Source: Hofstenia miamia
Lineage: Eukaryota > Xenacoelomorpha > Acoela
Assembly: GCA_004352715.1 (NCBI GenBank)
Contig: SCFE01000044.1
Coordinates: 1,745,236 to 1,809,235, forward strand
Reading direction: 5' to 3'
DNA length: 64,000 bases
Shown piece after piece: positions 24,157-36,232 of the stretch (positions are counted from its first letter, which is position 1; every line of letters starts with the position of its first letter). The notes under the pieces are model-generated. The model was given only the letters and a program-made list of their open reading frames with translations, made no database searches and had not been told where the DNA came from. The position numbers and the translations under genes are program-made.

Positions 24157-24828
24157 TGCAGTTTCTACACATTTAAATTATATAAAATAGATGGAAGTGG
24201 GGCGAGGCAGGTCCCGGCAAGTATTGGGCAAAATTTTTCAAAGTGAGTTGAGAAAAACTGAGCCAAAAAATGGCTAATTTTAAAGATTGTAGAGTGATTT
24301 TTTATATCAAAGTTGCCTGGTTGATAATATTTGGATACTTTTGGTAATTTAGTCATATTTTGAAAGATTAATTATCATGCATTTTTAATTCTTAGTGAGA
24401 TTTGACTCTATCCAATAGTACCAATGGGATCTTTTTGATCTGAGTTTGATTTGTTCTCGTGAGGCTTTAAAATATTTACTGGAAGAAATGTGACTACTCT
24501 TGCATAAAAATATTGTCTTTAAAAAAACCTTTTAAATCTAAAATAAATTTCATTTTAGGATCATGTTTTTACTATGTATTGGAATCTGTTTGTAATTAGT
24601 AATAATACTGGATGATATTTGGAAAATGATTCTGTATCGTTTTCGCAGGAAGGATTCAAAAAATTTGGCAGTGGGGATGTAATGTTTTGAAAATTTTCAG
24701 TTGTTGTAGGAAAATAGTTTTGGGTGTAACACTTCGCGCTGATATACGCTGATGTATGTTGGCAGAGAATTTTAGTAAAAACTGATGTTTTCAAAAAGAG
24801 ATAAAGAATGATGGTTGCATTCAGCTTA
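24157..24828. other. No gene seen
   Basis: Two short minus-strand frames (24165-24356 and 24561-24794) lack motifs and exon context. Confidence 0.4.
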
Positions 24829-25134
24829 GTGTTTTGGTCGCTGCTAACTGCCTAAGCCCTTACAGCCGTGACCGGCCACAGTTTCAATTTTCAATTCACG
24901 ATTTTCTGCGGCTGTAAAATTTAACTATTTTGATTTGCTAACTGAATTGAAAAACGATGAATAATTAGTTTTAATCAAGGTGAGTGTAAGTCCATATAAA
25001 TTATGAGAAATGTGTGAATATTATATGCAATAAAAATTTTACAGCCCGAAACGGCTTAAATATTTGCCCCCACGGCTAGAAATAAAAATTAGCAGCCGAC
25101 TGCGGCCAGCTAAAAAAGCTCCAGCTGCGAAACA
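24829..25134. mobile_element. Candidate degenerate hAT MITE
   Basis: The ends are TAGTGTTTTGG on the left and, reverse complemented, CAGTGTTTCGC on the right. Both are followed by words rich in CAGC and CCGGCC or GCGGCC. The flanks ATTCAGCT and ATTCATAA share only five leading bases. The class is therefore suggested by end sequence and length (306 bp), not by a clear target duplication. Confidence 0.45.
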
Positions 25135-26699
25135 CTGATTCATAAACCACAACTGGTAATGGGATAACACGAACAGTTTCATTAGTTTTGTCAATACTTA
25201 CATTACTCAATTGAGGGAGGGTTGGCTCTCGGAAGACCTTTTGAAGTGTGACATATATTTATGAGGAATTGAAGTTAGCATATGCAATTGCTACACAATT
25301 GAATTAGCATTGTTGGTGGACTAAGTGGATATGCACCTATTCATCAATAAATTATGTAAGTTATTCAATCAAATTCACAATGTCTTGCTTAGGGGATTTT
25401 ATGAAGATTAAGGTATTGTCATTGGCATAACAGAAAAATATTGTTCCGGGTTTGTGCCTGAAATATCGACCAAATTCCAACTCTGTTGCAATACCAGACT
25501 CAACTTGACTGTTTATGCAGGCAAGATAGTGAAGGTAATGGTGACGAACAATTCAAATGGATGCATGCACTATATTTTTTTATACATATATATATATATA
25601 CATGATAATTTACTTGCATATTAATATTGTTTACTTATCTCTGACGTCACGTTCGGAATAAATGAGTTATGTTCTAATATCTCCATTAACCATTAGATCA
25701 CTGTCTTGCAATTAGTGAAGATTAATTCCAAGAATAGACGGTTCATTTAAGCGTATCTTTTATCAAATTATCTATTTCCTTCCGTTTAATTTCGTAGTAA
25801 TTTCGAATTTCCTTGGTAGTGTTTTTTGGAAGAATCCAGTACGCTTTGTCATCCCGCACGCATCCTTTGTTAACACACCGCTAAATTCAGTAACCGTGTA
25901 CAGTAAAAGTAAGATATGTTTGTAGTTCGTAAAGGTTGTTAATCATCTTAATTAATGTCCAAATTTGTCAGAATTCTGGAAAAATCTTATGTCCGATTTT
26001 AATTTTAACCTTTCGCTTTGCACAAACTGTTCTAATCTCAATGTATTACCTTTTCGTAAGTAAGCAGCAGCAGCAGCGACATTTCCAAATCGAATCGAAC
26101 ATAACAATTTTTATTGTAATTTATTTGAGAATTTCAGAATAATTGGTGTGTGATTTCGAAATAAAGTGCATTTAAGGAATCACCTGACTGTTTTAGTGTC
26201 TGATACTAGTCGGAGAAATGTAGCTGCTTGAGTAGTTTTGGATAGTAAGTGCGCTTTTCTGGTCATAATTTGAAAAAGTTTTCTCAAGTGTCAACCAATT
26301 GCAACTAGTTGCTTCAACCCTATAAATTCTTTTGCGGATTTTCCATTTCGAACTTGATGATTTAAATTTATTTTTATAATTTTAGGTTTACCTCATTGCA
26401 AAAAAATGGCCACGGTCTGTAGATTTTTAAACATGAATAATTCCTTAACAAGGCATTTAGTGGAAAGTTTCTCAGAAGAAAAGTGATAGACAAACGTCCC
26501 TAGCTTCAATTGACGCAATACGATTACCTCTCAAGTACTTGTCAACAGTTTGTTTTGCCTCACACAACTGCAATGAACCAATCAAAGCGAGACACCCTTG
26601 AATTTTTGTACAAGCACTTGTCAAATGGCCGTGAATTTTTGCGACCATGTTCTGCGATGAGCGACTGAACTTTTCGTATGAATATTAAAAAGTTGGAAG
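25135..26699. other. No gene; short TA microsatellite
   Basis: A TA tract lies at about 25583-25601 and a short CAG run at about 26065-26076. The 68-codon frame at 25936-26142 has no motif. Confidence 0.45.
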
Positions 26700-26938
26700 A
26701 AGGTGGGACGTGATATGAACAATTATTAGGCTAATTGATTACGTTTACCGGTTTATCATAAGGTAAACCGACAAGTCTTGGATTATGGTAAACCGACGAG
26801 TACTTGATGTCGCATGTATAAATGCTTTGCACTGTGCATTAATTTTTATGATGATAATGTTGCTACGATTTTATTCAATAAAAGCTTAATATTTGTAAGC
26901 CTTTTATACTTCAATTTTATTGAATAAAAATTTCAACT
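26700..26938 (+). promoter_or_regulatory. Possible LTR or leader of the gag-bearing retrotransposon
   Basis: Directly before the gag frame lie two copies of GGTAAACCGAC (26762-26772 and 26789-26799), an inverted GTTTACC, TATAAATGC (26817-26825) and AATAAAAG (26877-26884). That order (promoter, then polyadenylation signal) is what an LTR carries. I found neither a second LTR nor a primer-binding site, so the assignment is tentative. Confidence 0.35.
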
Positions 26939-27409
26939 ATGAAGTTCGAATTACCTGATTTTGCTGTGGCACCTACTCCAGATCAGTGGCGGTGGTGGAA
27001 GCAAGTATTCATTGATACACTTGAGCTTAACGAAATTACTCAGAACAATGCCAAGTTGGTTCTTTTGCGTTTGAAAGCTGGACCTTCTTATCATGCTCTG
27101 CCTCTTACAGTCACTAATTTCGACGATGCTATTGCTACTTTGAGCAATCAGTTTGTAAAGCCTACTAGGGTCATGTTTGCACGGCATAAACTATTACACA
27201 ATGTGCAGAAACCTTCAGAAACGGTTAGCGAATTTGTTCAGAGACTTCGTGTTTTGGCTCTTGACTGTGAATGTAATGACGTCAACGCTGTTGAGCATTC
27301 ACAACTTCTCATTCGCGACGCACTTGTTTCGGACATACAATCAGATCACATACGGGCACGCTTGTTGGAAGTATCAGATGATACTCATATCGAAGTTTTT
27401 ACCTCTTAA
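26939..27409 (+). pseudogene. Retrotransposon Gag capsid-like fragment
   Basis: The 156-codon frame is retrotransposon Gag of the Ty3/gypsy-like type. It has a W-rich start (QWRWWKQVFIDTLEL), an LRLKAG segment, then RHKLLHNVQKPSETVSEFVQRLR, written here as one unit only to show the F.F/Y..L..QK..E.....F..RL pattern of retroviral-type capsids. It stops at 27407, before any zinc knuckle, protease or reverse transcriptase. The next bases already belong to a Tc1-type transposase, so the element was cut by insertion or rearrangement. GC content is visibly higher than in the flanks, and there are no stops inside. Confidence 0.75.
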
Positions 27410-27414
27410 TTTTA

Positions 27415-27801
27415 GTACAGAGGACTATCAACAGTAAAAAATATTGCCAGATCGTCCAGAAACGGAGCATGCTAACTTGGTTTATTCAAACGGGTGGATT
27501 TTTTAGCAGGATGGCGCGACTCCTCACACATCAAGGCAAACTTGTGAGTTTTTTGAGGAAATTTCCATCCAAATCTTATAATGGCCGCCAAATTCCCCTG
27601 ATATTAATCCAGTAGAGAACGTTTGAAATATCTTGAAAACTAATATCGAGAAGAAAATGCCAAAAACCAAACTGGAATTGATCGATTTTGTCCAAATGCA
27701 GAGCACGAGATAACCTCAGAAGTAAGAAGATATTTAATGTCTTCAATTTCTGGACGTTTGGAGCGTTGCTTAGGAAATAACAGAGCTTTAGTGGAAAACT
27801 G
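27415..27801 (+). pseudogene. Tc1-type transposase C-terminal fragment
   Basis: Translation gives QQDGATPHTSRQT (about 27510-27548) and then WPPNSPDINPVENV (about 27581-27622). These are the second and third catalytic blocks of Tc1/IS630 transposases: the Asp of QQDG and the Glu of NPVEN. A stop follows, with a frameshift before the C-terminal SGRLERCLGNN and a stop near 27800. The N-terminal DNA-binding half is missing. The fragment begins within a few bases of the end of the gag frame, so the two make a chimeric junction. Confidence 0.8.
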
Positions 27802-28088
27802 AATTATCTGTATGTAGTGTGTTCATTTATATTTGTTTCACTGAATTTTTGTTCTTATAATTATTTAAGCATATTGGTAATATACGATTTTCCAGTGGCC
27901 ATTTTCTTGCAATGGGGTATAATAACTTCCCATGAAAATATGTATAAGACATCTCGACCGCATTTTAGTGTTTCGGTGCTCATGATTTTTATGTTTAATA
28001 CAAATTTTTTGAACGTTTAGAAAATGATTTTTGGCGTTTGTTCAATCATAATTTCATTACCAACCAATTTCACAAGTTCTCAATTTAA

Positions 28089-28089
<1 letters not shown>
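27802..28089. other. No gene seen
   Basis: A 67-codon hydrophobic frame at 27817-28020 has no recognised motif. It is probably chance. Confidence 0.4.

Positions 28090-28124
<35 letters not shown>
28090..28124. repeat. (AT)n microsatellite
   Basis: A perfect AT tract directly upstream of repeat A copy 2. Confidence 0.95.
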
Positions 28125-28129
28125 CAAGA

Positions 28130-28300
28130 ATTGAATGTTGATAAGTTTATCATGATTCAACGGTCGCTATTATATGCGTTTTCAGCAAATTTAAGTGTCT
28201 AAGCGCAAAAAAATTTTTTTAGCGTTTAAGTTATTTCAAACGTTTAGATGTTTTTTATGTAAATAATACTATTTTTTTTTCAAACCTGCTGGTGTTATCA
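28130..28300 (+). repeat. Dispersed repeat A, copy 2 (partial)
   Basis: It matches the later part of the copy at 12590-12930 (GAATGTTGATAAGTTTATCA, ATATGCGTTTTCA) and ends with CAAACCTGC like the 42.6-kb copy. The first half is missing, and the missing side is occupied by an AT tract. Confidence 0.65.
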
Positions 28301-31300
28301 CCTGTAACGGAAATACAAACTGACAACGAAATTGAATTCTACTGTAACTGTGACGTAATCAAACGTGTGTTCAGTGTTTTTAAACGGCCATAATTTTCAG
28401 GAAGAGAAACTTTTTAATATGTTTTTACTAGATTTTCCATTCCAGCTGATCTCACAAAGGGAGAGTATAGAACCGAGACCCCTAAGCACAATTTCAGTTA
28501 GGAACACAAAATGCACTTATGAATATACATTACAAAAATCGGTAAATTTTGATTCCAACCATCGTTACCGATTGCCAATTGAGATGTATTATAATTTTGG
28601 ATACAAAAATGAAATTGAATTGCTAATTGGAAGGTGTGTTGCTTCAACCGGCAAATAAACACGTGACAATCGCACACTTGGATTGATGTGCTATATTTTT
28701 AGACAAGATTTGCATCTGTCAACCGGCTTTGAAGTGGGAACGTGTCCTATCTTCTACGCCACATTAATTACTCATACAAATTAATAACAGTTTCAAATAT
28801 TAATGCATGGATATGAAAGATTGGCGATGACTCGGAACCGACGCGTCGTACCCTATAATTTCATTCATCTATAAAATGTGTTGTAAGAACATGTCTGTAA
28901 TCAACAACTGTTGATTAATAGAAATTATTTATTTTCAGAATTTGCGTTTATCAGAACGTAGAGTTGCGATTGGGCTGGACATCCCCGTTTTTCTAAATTC
29001 AGTGGAGCTTGGCCAGTTAATTATCATTTGTGTTTGCGCTGATATGGGCCATGTTCTGTTTGGACATAGCACGGACTTGGATCGAAAATATTGACCTATT
29101 TGCAGCTTTGGAATAACAAATTCATATTGAATATATTGTTTGGTTGTTGGATGTTGCAATATTTCATCAGCCCATGATATAATTTTAGAGTATTATTTAA
29201 ACGTATAAATGAAAATCGTATTCGTTGTCAAATAACCTCTTTTTTGTTATTTAAGATTATGTTAAATTGAATTTTCATAATATGTAATCAGCATTCTGAT
29301 TCAAATTTCAATGATTAAGTGTGGTTGTGAGCTTAGGTTCTATTTTGGCCCCAACGGCTGTTTTAGGTTTTGTTGAGATTTTCTAAATAGCCCTTATGTT
29401 TGCATGGTCTTCATTGTGGCGAAAATAATGCTTAGGGAAAATAAAGAAAAGTGGGGGAATATCAGGGTATTTAAGGAATTGCTTAAAATTTTATTTAGGT
29501 TAAAGTAGTCTATGGGTGAAATTGGACTTCTCGGCGTTTCTAGTGTTAAAAAGTAATTCATTTAGTGCTTCAGAATGTTTGCCAATCTCTAAGCCTCCAA
29601 TGTATTTGAGCCTCTGTTGATTTATCGTAGAAATTACAAAACAGTAGTTAAAATATTACACATAAAATTCATTGCCTTCATCAATTTTAAGGAATACCAT
29701 TTCACTGTCATCTTCTGATATTGCATTAATAATAGTACTTGTGTACATTATATTGTAACGTAAGAAGCTAACTTTAGAAGACGAATTAATGTAATTTATT
29801 TATTTTTCAATGTCATACAATCAGTGCAGTGTAATTTACATTCTATTTGATGTACTGTCAATAATGAATTTGACCCACTAGACTAGAGGCACATTTCTGT
29901 ATATAGGAACATTTAAAGGATTAAAATCAACTGCATGGATTTATTCTTCATTATAGCATGTGCAATCGTTCTAATGGATCGTAAATGGAGATTTACTGTA
30001 AGGCATTCAGCTTTTTTTTGTACATCTCCCACTGTATTAGTTCTATGATATTATTAAGTATCTCAAGCTCGCTGCAAAGAAAAAACCACCTTGCAGTTGC
30101 GTTATAGCTTCAGGATGAAACTGAAAGATACCGTAATGAAACATAATTCCTACATTAAGTTGTCGTCAAACAAGTAAATACGTTTTAAAATTTTCAATAT
30201 TTGTGAAGTTTCAGTTCCGCGTGTGAAATACGATGGAATATGTGAGCTGTCATGGAAATATACGTTAAACAAAACTGTGTCCAAATATGGATAAAGATCT
30301 GCTTTATGCCTGAATATTGTTATGATGTTTGTAGCGCATTTTATCAATGATTGGCATAACTTGTTGATTAATTTGCACGAAGTTATGATTTTATAGTTGT
30401 AAAATTAAACTTTTCAGTGATTTCAACAATCATTGATGCCTATGATGGTTTAAGTATATTTCTTGTTAGCATCAAGCAATTTTAGTCAAATATCATTTAG
30501 CCACGGGCATAACGGACTTAGCATCCGGGCACGGCCCCTACCCTAGATCATCAGTTAACAATAATCAAACCGTTTTTACTTTTAGTTATTTTTATCTAGT
30601 ATTAATCAGCATTCAAAATCCTTAATTTTGCCCAATTTATTTGCAAAAATCAATTTCTATGTTTCTTTCAAAAGAAGTGAAGTTCCGTTAAATCTCGCCT
30701 TTTCCATTCCTCCATTGCAGCGACCGAATTCTCGTATAGAGGTTGATTTGTTAGGCTTCCGTCTGCACCGAGTAACCTTGAATAGTTTTTCAATAGCTCT
30801 TCACAGGATTTTTCAATGATTGCCTTTTGATTGTTTTATGACAAAAAATGCGCGCTGTGGGCAGAAAACATCGCTCATTAATTTTGAATATGTGAATGAG
30901 CAGCTACACAAGTTCTTTCAATATTGCTTTCGTCTTGAGACCATGCCACGTATACTATAGGGTGAAATAAATTATCCACATTGAATTTGAAAATTAATTA
31001 CCAGTTGGATATGAAGTGAACATTTTACCGATATTTTAAACGATTTTTTTTTCAAAATTGGATTATAATTTTATTTTGTCATGTTCAAGGAGAGAGACCG
31101 AGCCCTTATCCTTCTTTCTCTGCGCCGCTGTACACGTGGCTTCCAATAAAATCTAAAATATTCAATGATATAAATGCAAGTTTACTTTTCTTGTAAAAAA
31201 GTGTTAATTTCAAAATAACCAGTTCTATCTCAGTTCTTATTTTGTGACAATTTGAGTTTAGTATTGAATGTGCACAGTGCTGAACACTGTAGCCCGCTTG

Positions 31301-32229
31301 TCAATCACAGTGTGAACACTTCAATCAAAGTCGTGATCCTTAATTAATTAAATCAATAGCAGCTCCCGCCCGTGTTAACTGGTTATGATAAGCTTCAGTG
31401 TTATTGATTGAGTGATGTCAAACCAATTTACGTCAATTTGCAGTGTTGATTTGTTCACAATATTTTGTTTGCTATTTTTATGCTCTACAAACTTTCTCAT
31501 TAATTGAAAAGTCACATAGTTCGATTCTATGCGAAAATCTTCAAATACGAGATCACATTGTGCTAGATTAGATGTATTTTTTGCTTTTCTAAATAAATTT
31601 TTGTAACTTGTTGACATGACCTTATTTGTACACAAAGTTAGCTTATAAATGAAATCACAATTTATCAGTTTGTTCAAAACATATGAATTTTAGACGGCAG
31701 CAATTGTAAATTTCTGGCGTTTAATAAACCCTTGCGGTGATTGCAAGATGTCATCGATGTTTTGCAATGATGTGAAGTGCAAGATCAATATTTAATTTTT
31801 CTCTTAAACATGAGAATAAATATAAACTCATGGAACTAACTTCCGCATCTTCTTCTCTTGAAATGAATGTTAACAGAGAAATTTAGCATTGAAGCAATTA
31901 GTGAATTTGATGAATCAATGCTTTGGTTATGCAAAATGACTTTTTAGAAAATACCATGACCTGACGAATTAGCAGTTCTATTGCACACATTTCAATCCGC
32001 ACTCGTTTTCGTGCGCAGATTTTATAAACTCAATAGTGTTATACAATATATGGCCATACCCCGCTTTCTCCCATATGAGGAATATTGAAATAATTATATT
32101 AGGTTATTAGAGCTGGTTTTAACGCAATGGTTTTGATTTCAATAAAGAATATAATTATTGATTTGTAGATGATAATGGACGATGTAAAATGAAAATTTCT
32201 CAGAACATTATTCACTTGCTACAACCAGT
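28301..32229. other. No gene recognised
   Basis: Short frames at 28365-28658, 28935-29159, 30150-30347, 30628-30819 and 31375-31677 have no recognisable domain. A GC-richer patch at about 30500-30545 may be a TE scrap. I cannot support any feature. Confidence 0.45.
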
Positions 32230-32345
32230 GAAATCGACTTTTTCCTTTTGAAACATAGTGGCCCATACACAGTCCTTCGTTATATCGTTGTTTCCAATTT
32301 GGGCTAGTCATACCTACGTAAATTGCTCGGGTCTTCCTGATAGCA
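32230..32345 (-). pseudogene. GIY-YIG endonuclease fragment, Penelope-like element
   Basis: The minus-strand frame reads AIYVGMTSPNWKQRYNEGLC. This follows the GIY-YIG nuclease block of Penelope-like elements (IYIGMT...WK.RY..H.CSF). The catalytic Arg of the second motif is kept (QRY), while the His of the usual NEHLCSF is replaced. The partner GIY strand upstream (32345-32470) is too decayed to read in one frame. It differs in sequence from the fragment at 9828-10065, so the window holds two separate nuclease lineages. Confidence 0.6.
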
Positions 32346-34231
32346 TATCCTTTATTTACAATATTAGGCTCCAATTTTTTCACACCTGTTATTCGCCTTG
32401 AATTGGGCTTTGCAATTTATTTCATACAAGATTACATTCAACAGTTACTTCGTTTTTGAAATCCACAATATTGAAATTTTTTTAAGTTTATTTCTCTTAT
32501 ACTGAGTGTAATTGCATTGATAATTGCAAGTTTACCATCTATGGTTAAGTTTTTGTGATGTTACAAATACTTCACCTGTTATTAATATATGAAATACACC
32601 GAGCAGATACAAGTTCAACTCTGGTTTATTGTACATAGTTATTTCATATTTGTTTCTCATGAAAATGTCGATTTTTGACAAAAGTTGCGTTGGGATGTTA
32701 ATGTGACATAAAAGGATTATTTACGTAGAGTAGACAAAGCGTTTACTGAATGCCGCGGAAAGGAGTGTCCCACTAATGCTCCAGTTTATGCTGCCTGTAG
32801 TACTCGTGCATTATGAGATATAGGATATCATAGTGTTATATAACAAAAGTTTTCAAACACCAATTCAATTTGTTCGAGATATTTTTTAACACCAGAGGAA
32901 CATGTTTGATCCCATTGGGATTCTAGTGTTTTCAGTATCACCTGCACTCGTATTAGTGTAAACTTCTACAATTTAAAATATCACATTCATTAGACAGGGT
33001 TTGTTTTTGAATGTTTTATATTCTCATCACTCGTAATTTTCAGGTAACCAAGAGGTCTAAACACCATGAGAGCCTCAGGCGCGGGGCTTCTGACTTCGGC
33101 GCTGTCGCGCTGGGCGGGTCAGCGACAGGGATAGAAAAGGATGAAAATGAAAGAGGAGAAGATTATTAGTTTGAGAGTTATGAGCGTTTTAACAAAACCT
33201 TAAAATATTTTAAAAATTCGTAGGCATGTTAAGGTCACAGTCAGAGTTAAGGTTAATCGTAAATTTATTTCTTTAATTGTAATTTATAATATACAGTAAT
33301 ACGCTTTCCTACACTTTAAAAGTTTGTTGAGTTTACTTGTTAGTTTAGTACTTAGGTGAATGTTTCGAAAATTATGGAAAATTTATTCTCGTTTTCAATT
33401 AAAATAATTAAAAAAACACCTGTTTTTTCATTCATTGATTCCTTGCATTCACAATATCGCTTTGCTGCATTACAGCAGAAGAGTTTTGCAAGTAATGTCT
33501 GAAATTTAATTCCATGAGTCATTGTTGTATTTGCATCAATGGATTTCTTGGTATACTTTTAACTGGGTCATAGCATTGGGATACACTTACCATCTCCCGC
33601 CATATTTTCAATTCAAATACTTTAATATAACTTTCAAACCGAAATTTTCTCTTTACTCACTCATTTTTCAGTGATGGGATCGCTTAAGTTCCAATGCTTA
33701 GGACAATTTACCAGACAGATTGGTAAAATCGAAAAAAATGTTTAAGTACATGAAATATATCGTAATCCGTGCACTCGTGTCATAAATGATTTGCAATTAT
33801 TGATTTTAATAGATTTGCAAAAAGCAATTTCGTCTGAATTCTAAAAGGCATCTTAAGGCGTTTAGACGTTTGAGATATTTATTCGATGCATCTAAGTCGC
33901 ATTATTAAGTCATATTTACTAACCATGCGACTCTCTTTATTGAATATTCTTATGTTGCGTCTTAATTCGAAAGAAGCATAAGGTTTGTTGACCTCTGTTC
34001 AACTCGTGAATTTCACTAATCTTCTCTTCGAAAAATTGAAGCCAATGATGTGAAAACAAATGAATACATGAACCCTAGATTTTGCAGAAATAATAAAAGT
34101 TGTGTGCTGAGATTTCAAGAACTAATTCAAATACTTGTAATTAATTCACATGTAAGATAGGCTCTTACGAGTTGACTTTTAAGGGGTTTGTTAAGTTAAT
34201 CTAAGTATATATATATATATATATGTACTTC
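32346..34231. other. No gene; isolated GC-rich island
   Basis: The stretch is AT-rich except for 33070-33130, described separately. An AT tract at about 34205-34224 precedes the MITE cluster. Confidence 0.45.
33043..33178 (+). other. GC-rich island with open frame after a splice-like acceptor
   Basis: TTTTCAG at 33038-33044 is followed by a frame open to a stop at about 33169 that encodes RRGASDFGAVALGGSATG. The central 60 bases are strongly GC-rich, and CTGTCGC (33102-33108) pairs with GCGACAG (33122-33128). It might be an exon, a TE scrap or a structured RNA. I recognise none of these. Confidence 0.25.
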
Positions 34232-34920
34232 CAACAAGCTGAGCCAATTTGAGCAGAACTTGAACAGTGCATTGGATGTGCAATGAGCCCAAACTGAGCT
34301 TTGTTTAAACGTAGTTTATTTATTATTCTGCTTTTCTTATTGCTTCATTTAATATATGTTTTTGTGGTTCTTACAGTCGTATTTTTAAATCCTTATTAAA
34401 TGACTTGAAGAACTAAACAAAAATTTCTGCGAAAGTGCCAATTTTGAAAAAAGTTTTCGATCTAAAACGAGCATCATTGAAAGGCTTTGTTTGGTGAGTC
34501 GAGCCGATCATACTCAACATCAAAACGAGCTGGGGTTAAAAGCAAACTTGTCAACGAGCCGATCCGAGCCGAGCTTGAGCAGAGTATTGGATATACAACG
34601 AGCCGTTTTTAAACAAACGAAATTTATAGTGCTGCTTGTGAATTTGATTATTCACATTTTTCTTATTTTTTCATTCAATATTCCTTACTTTTAATCTTAT
34701 TTTAGAAATGTTTATTATATAATAGGAAGAACAATGGAAAAAATTCTAAGAGCACAATATTATAAAAAAACATCGATCTAAAACGAGCCTCATTGAAAGA
34801 TTTTATGTGGCGAGTCAAGCCGAGCCGAACTTACTCAAAATTTAAATGAGCTGACCCGAGCTTAGAAATTACGGCTCGTTGACAAGTCTGGTTAAAAGTC
34901 TCGGCTCGTTGACAAGTCTG
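34232..34920. mobile_element. Older hAT MITE interrupted by a copy of itself
   Basis: The outer copy consists of 34232-34542 plus 34891-34920. Its right end reads CTCGGCTCGTTGACAAGTCTG-like, identical in type to the inner element, and its body repeats words of the inner copy (TTGAGCAGA, ATTGGATGTGCAA, TCGATCTAAAACGAGC, CATTGAAAG). Its left end is eroded and no target duplication is visible. Confidence 0.75.
34535..34898. mobile_element. Inner hAT MITE with perfect 8-bp TSD
   Basis: The element spans 34543-34890 (348 bp). It begins CAAACTTGTCAACGAGCC and ends with GGCTCGTTGACAAGTCTG, an inverted repeat with one mismatch over 18 bases. GTTAAAAG flanks it exactly at 34535-34542 and 34891-34898, the 8-bp duplication of hAT elements. 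The insertion site is inside an older copy of the same family. The sequence is full of CGAGCC and GAGCCGAGC words and has no transposase. Confidence 0.9.
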
Positions 34921-35355
34921 AAGCAACCATATATAAATGTACGAAAGAAGTTCAACCTGTTAAACTATATAAGAAAATAACCAAGCCCAATAGTTTGCAA
35001 TTTGACATAAACAGCAAATGATCGACGGATTCTTCGAAATTGAAAAAAGATGTTATTCAAACTATTGTCGACAAAACTCAGCTTGAATTTCTACTTGCAG
35101 GACCCTAATTTAAGTATGAATTCAGGAAATTTAATGGAGTTGTTTTTGCAGTTCTAAAAAATAAATCCAGCTGTCTATTCATATTCCATGAATTCATAAA
35201 TATAAATTTTATTATTTAAATTATGATGCCATAACTAAATTATGAGAGCATTCAACCATGTGCAAAGGTGACAATTGTAAAATGAAATATGTTATTTTTA
35301 GTTTCCAGTCCTTCATTACTTTAATGTAACATAGCTATATATATACATATATAAC

Positions 35356-35389
<34 letters not shown>

Positions 35390-35884
35390 ATTTGCTGCAT
35401 TACAATTATTGTAGTTATGACCTTTTGTTTCTCTAAGGGGACGATTACACGATAATCGTTAATGTTAGTAAATGTTTCTTTCTTAGGAACTTTTAAGAAC
35501 ATCCATTCAGAAGATCAGAACGGAGGTATATTTGTGGGATATTCTAGTAGGTTAACTCAAACAATTGCGTAAATGAATTACATAAGTCCTTATCATTAAT
35601 TCATGCATTACAAGAACTTATAACTGATCGCTGCAAATCATGTCGATAAAACACAGCAAAGTACAAGTGTGTCCAAAAGCATCATTAATTGCTTTAGGTT
35701 TACTTTTCAAAGCACAAATTAAATAAATTTTAAAAATGAAGATAATTTTTTTCAACTTTTTTCTGAAAATTGTATGAGATTCTGTATGCTTTGCATAATG
35801 CATCTATGGCTTTGAGAAGTCTTTTGCTTGATTATCTATATGTAACGCTATGAGCCATTGAACTGCTTTCATATTATATTCAAA
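34921..35884. other. No gene; TA microsatellite
   Basis: An interrupted TA tract lies at about 35336-35390. The minus-strand frame at 35618-35803 has no motif. Confidence 0.45.
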
Positions 35885-36232
35885 AAAGTGGATTCGGATC
35901 GAGATTTTAGAAAACGAACCAAACCCGAAAGGAAAACTTCTAACGGTTTCAACCCGAATTTCTAAAATCAACCTTTACATATTAAGTTGATTAAAAATTC
36001 AAACTCATTAAAACTTTATTAATAATATAAAAAATTTTGGTGTTTTGAGACAGAATATATATTTCTATAAGGAATCTAATCTAACCACAAATTGGAAAGT
36101 TTTGGGATGATACGCATTGCAATTTATCAGCACAAATTACAGGATTATTATTACATTTTATTACAAAATGAGTTTTTTTTAACTCGAACTCAACGCGGTT
36201 TGCTTTTAAAAATTGAACCAGACCCGAATCGC
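35885..36232. mobile_element. Candidate degenerate MITE
   Basis: The left end AAGTGGATTCGGATC and the reverse complement of the right end, AAGTGCGATTCGGGTC, align over about 15 bases, and both arms carry AACCAAACCCGA or AACCAGACCCGA. No target duplication is clear. Confidence 0.45.

Noticed and set aside
28365-28658. 97-codon frame
   Set aside because: It looks like chance translation of AT-rich DNA, with no domain and no neighbouring exon.
31270-31292. Short inverted repeat ACAGTG..CACTGT
   Set aside because: Only six paired bases; expected by chance in a window of this size.
31375-31677. 100-codon minus-strand frame
   Set aside because: No motif, no start context, and composition identical to the flanks.
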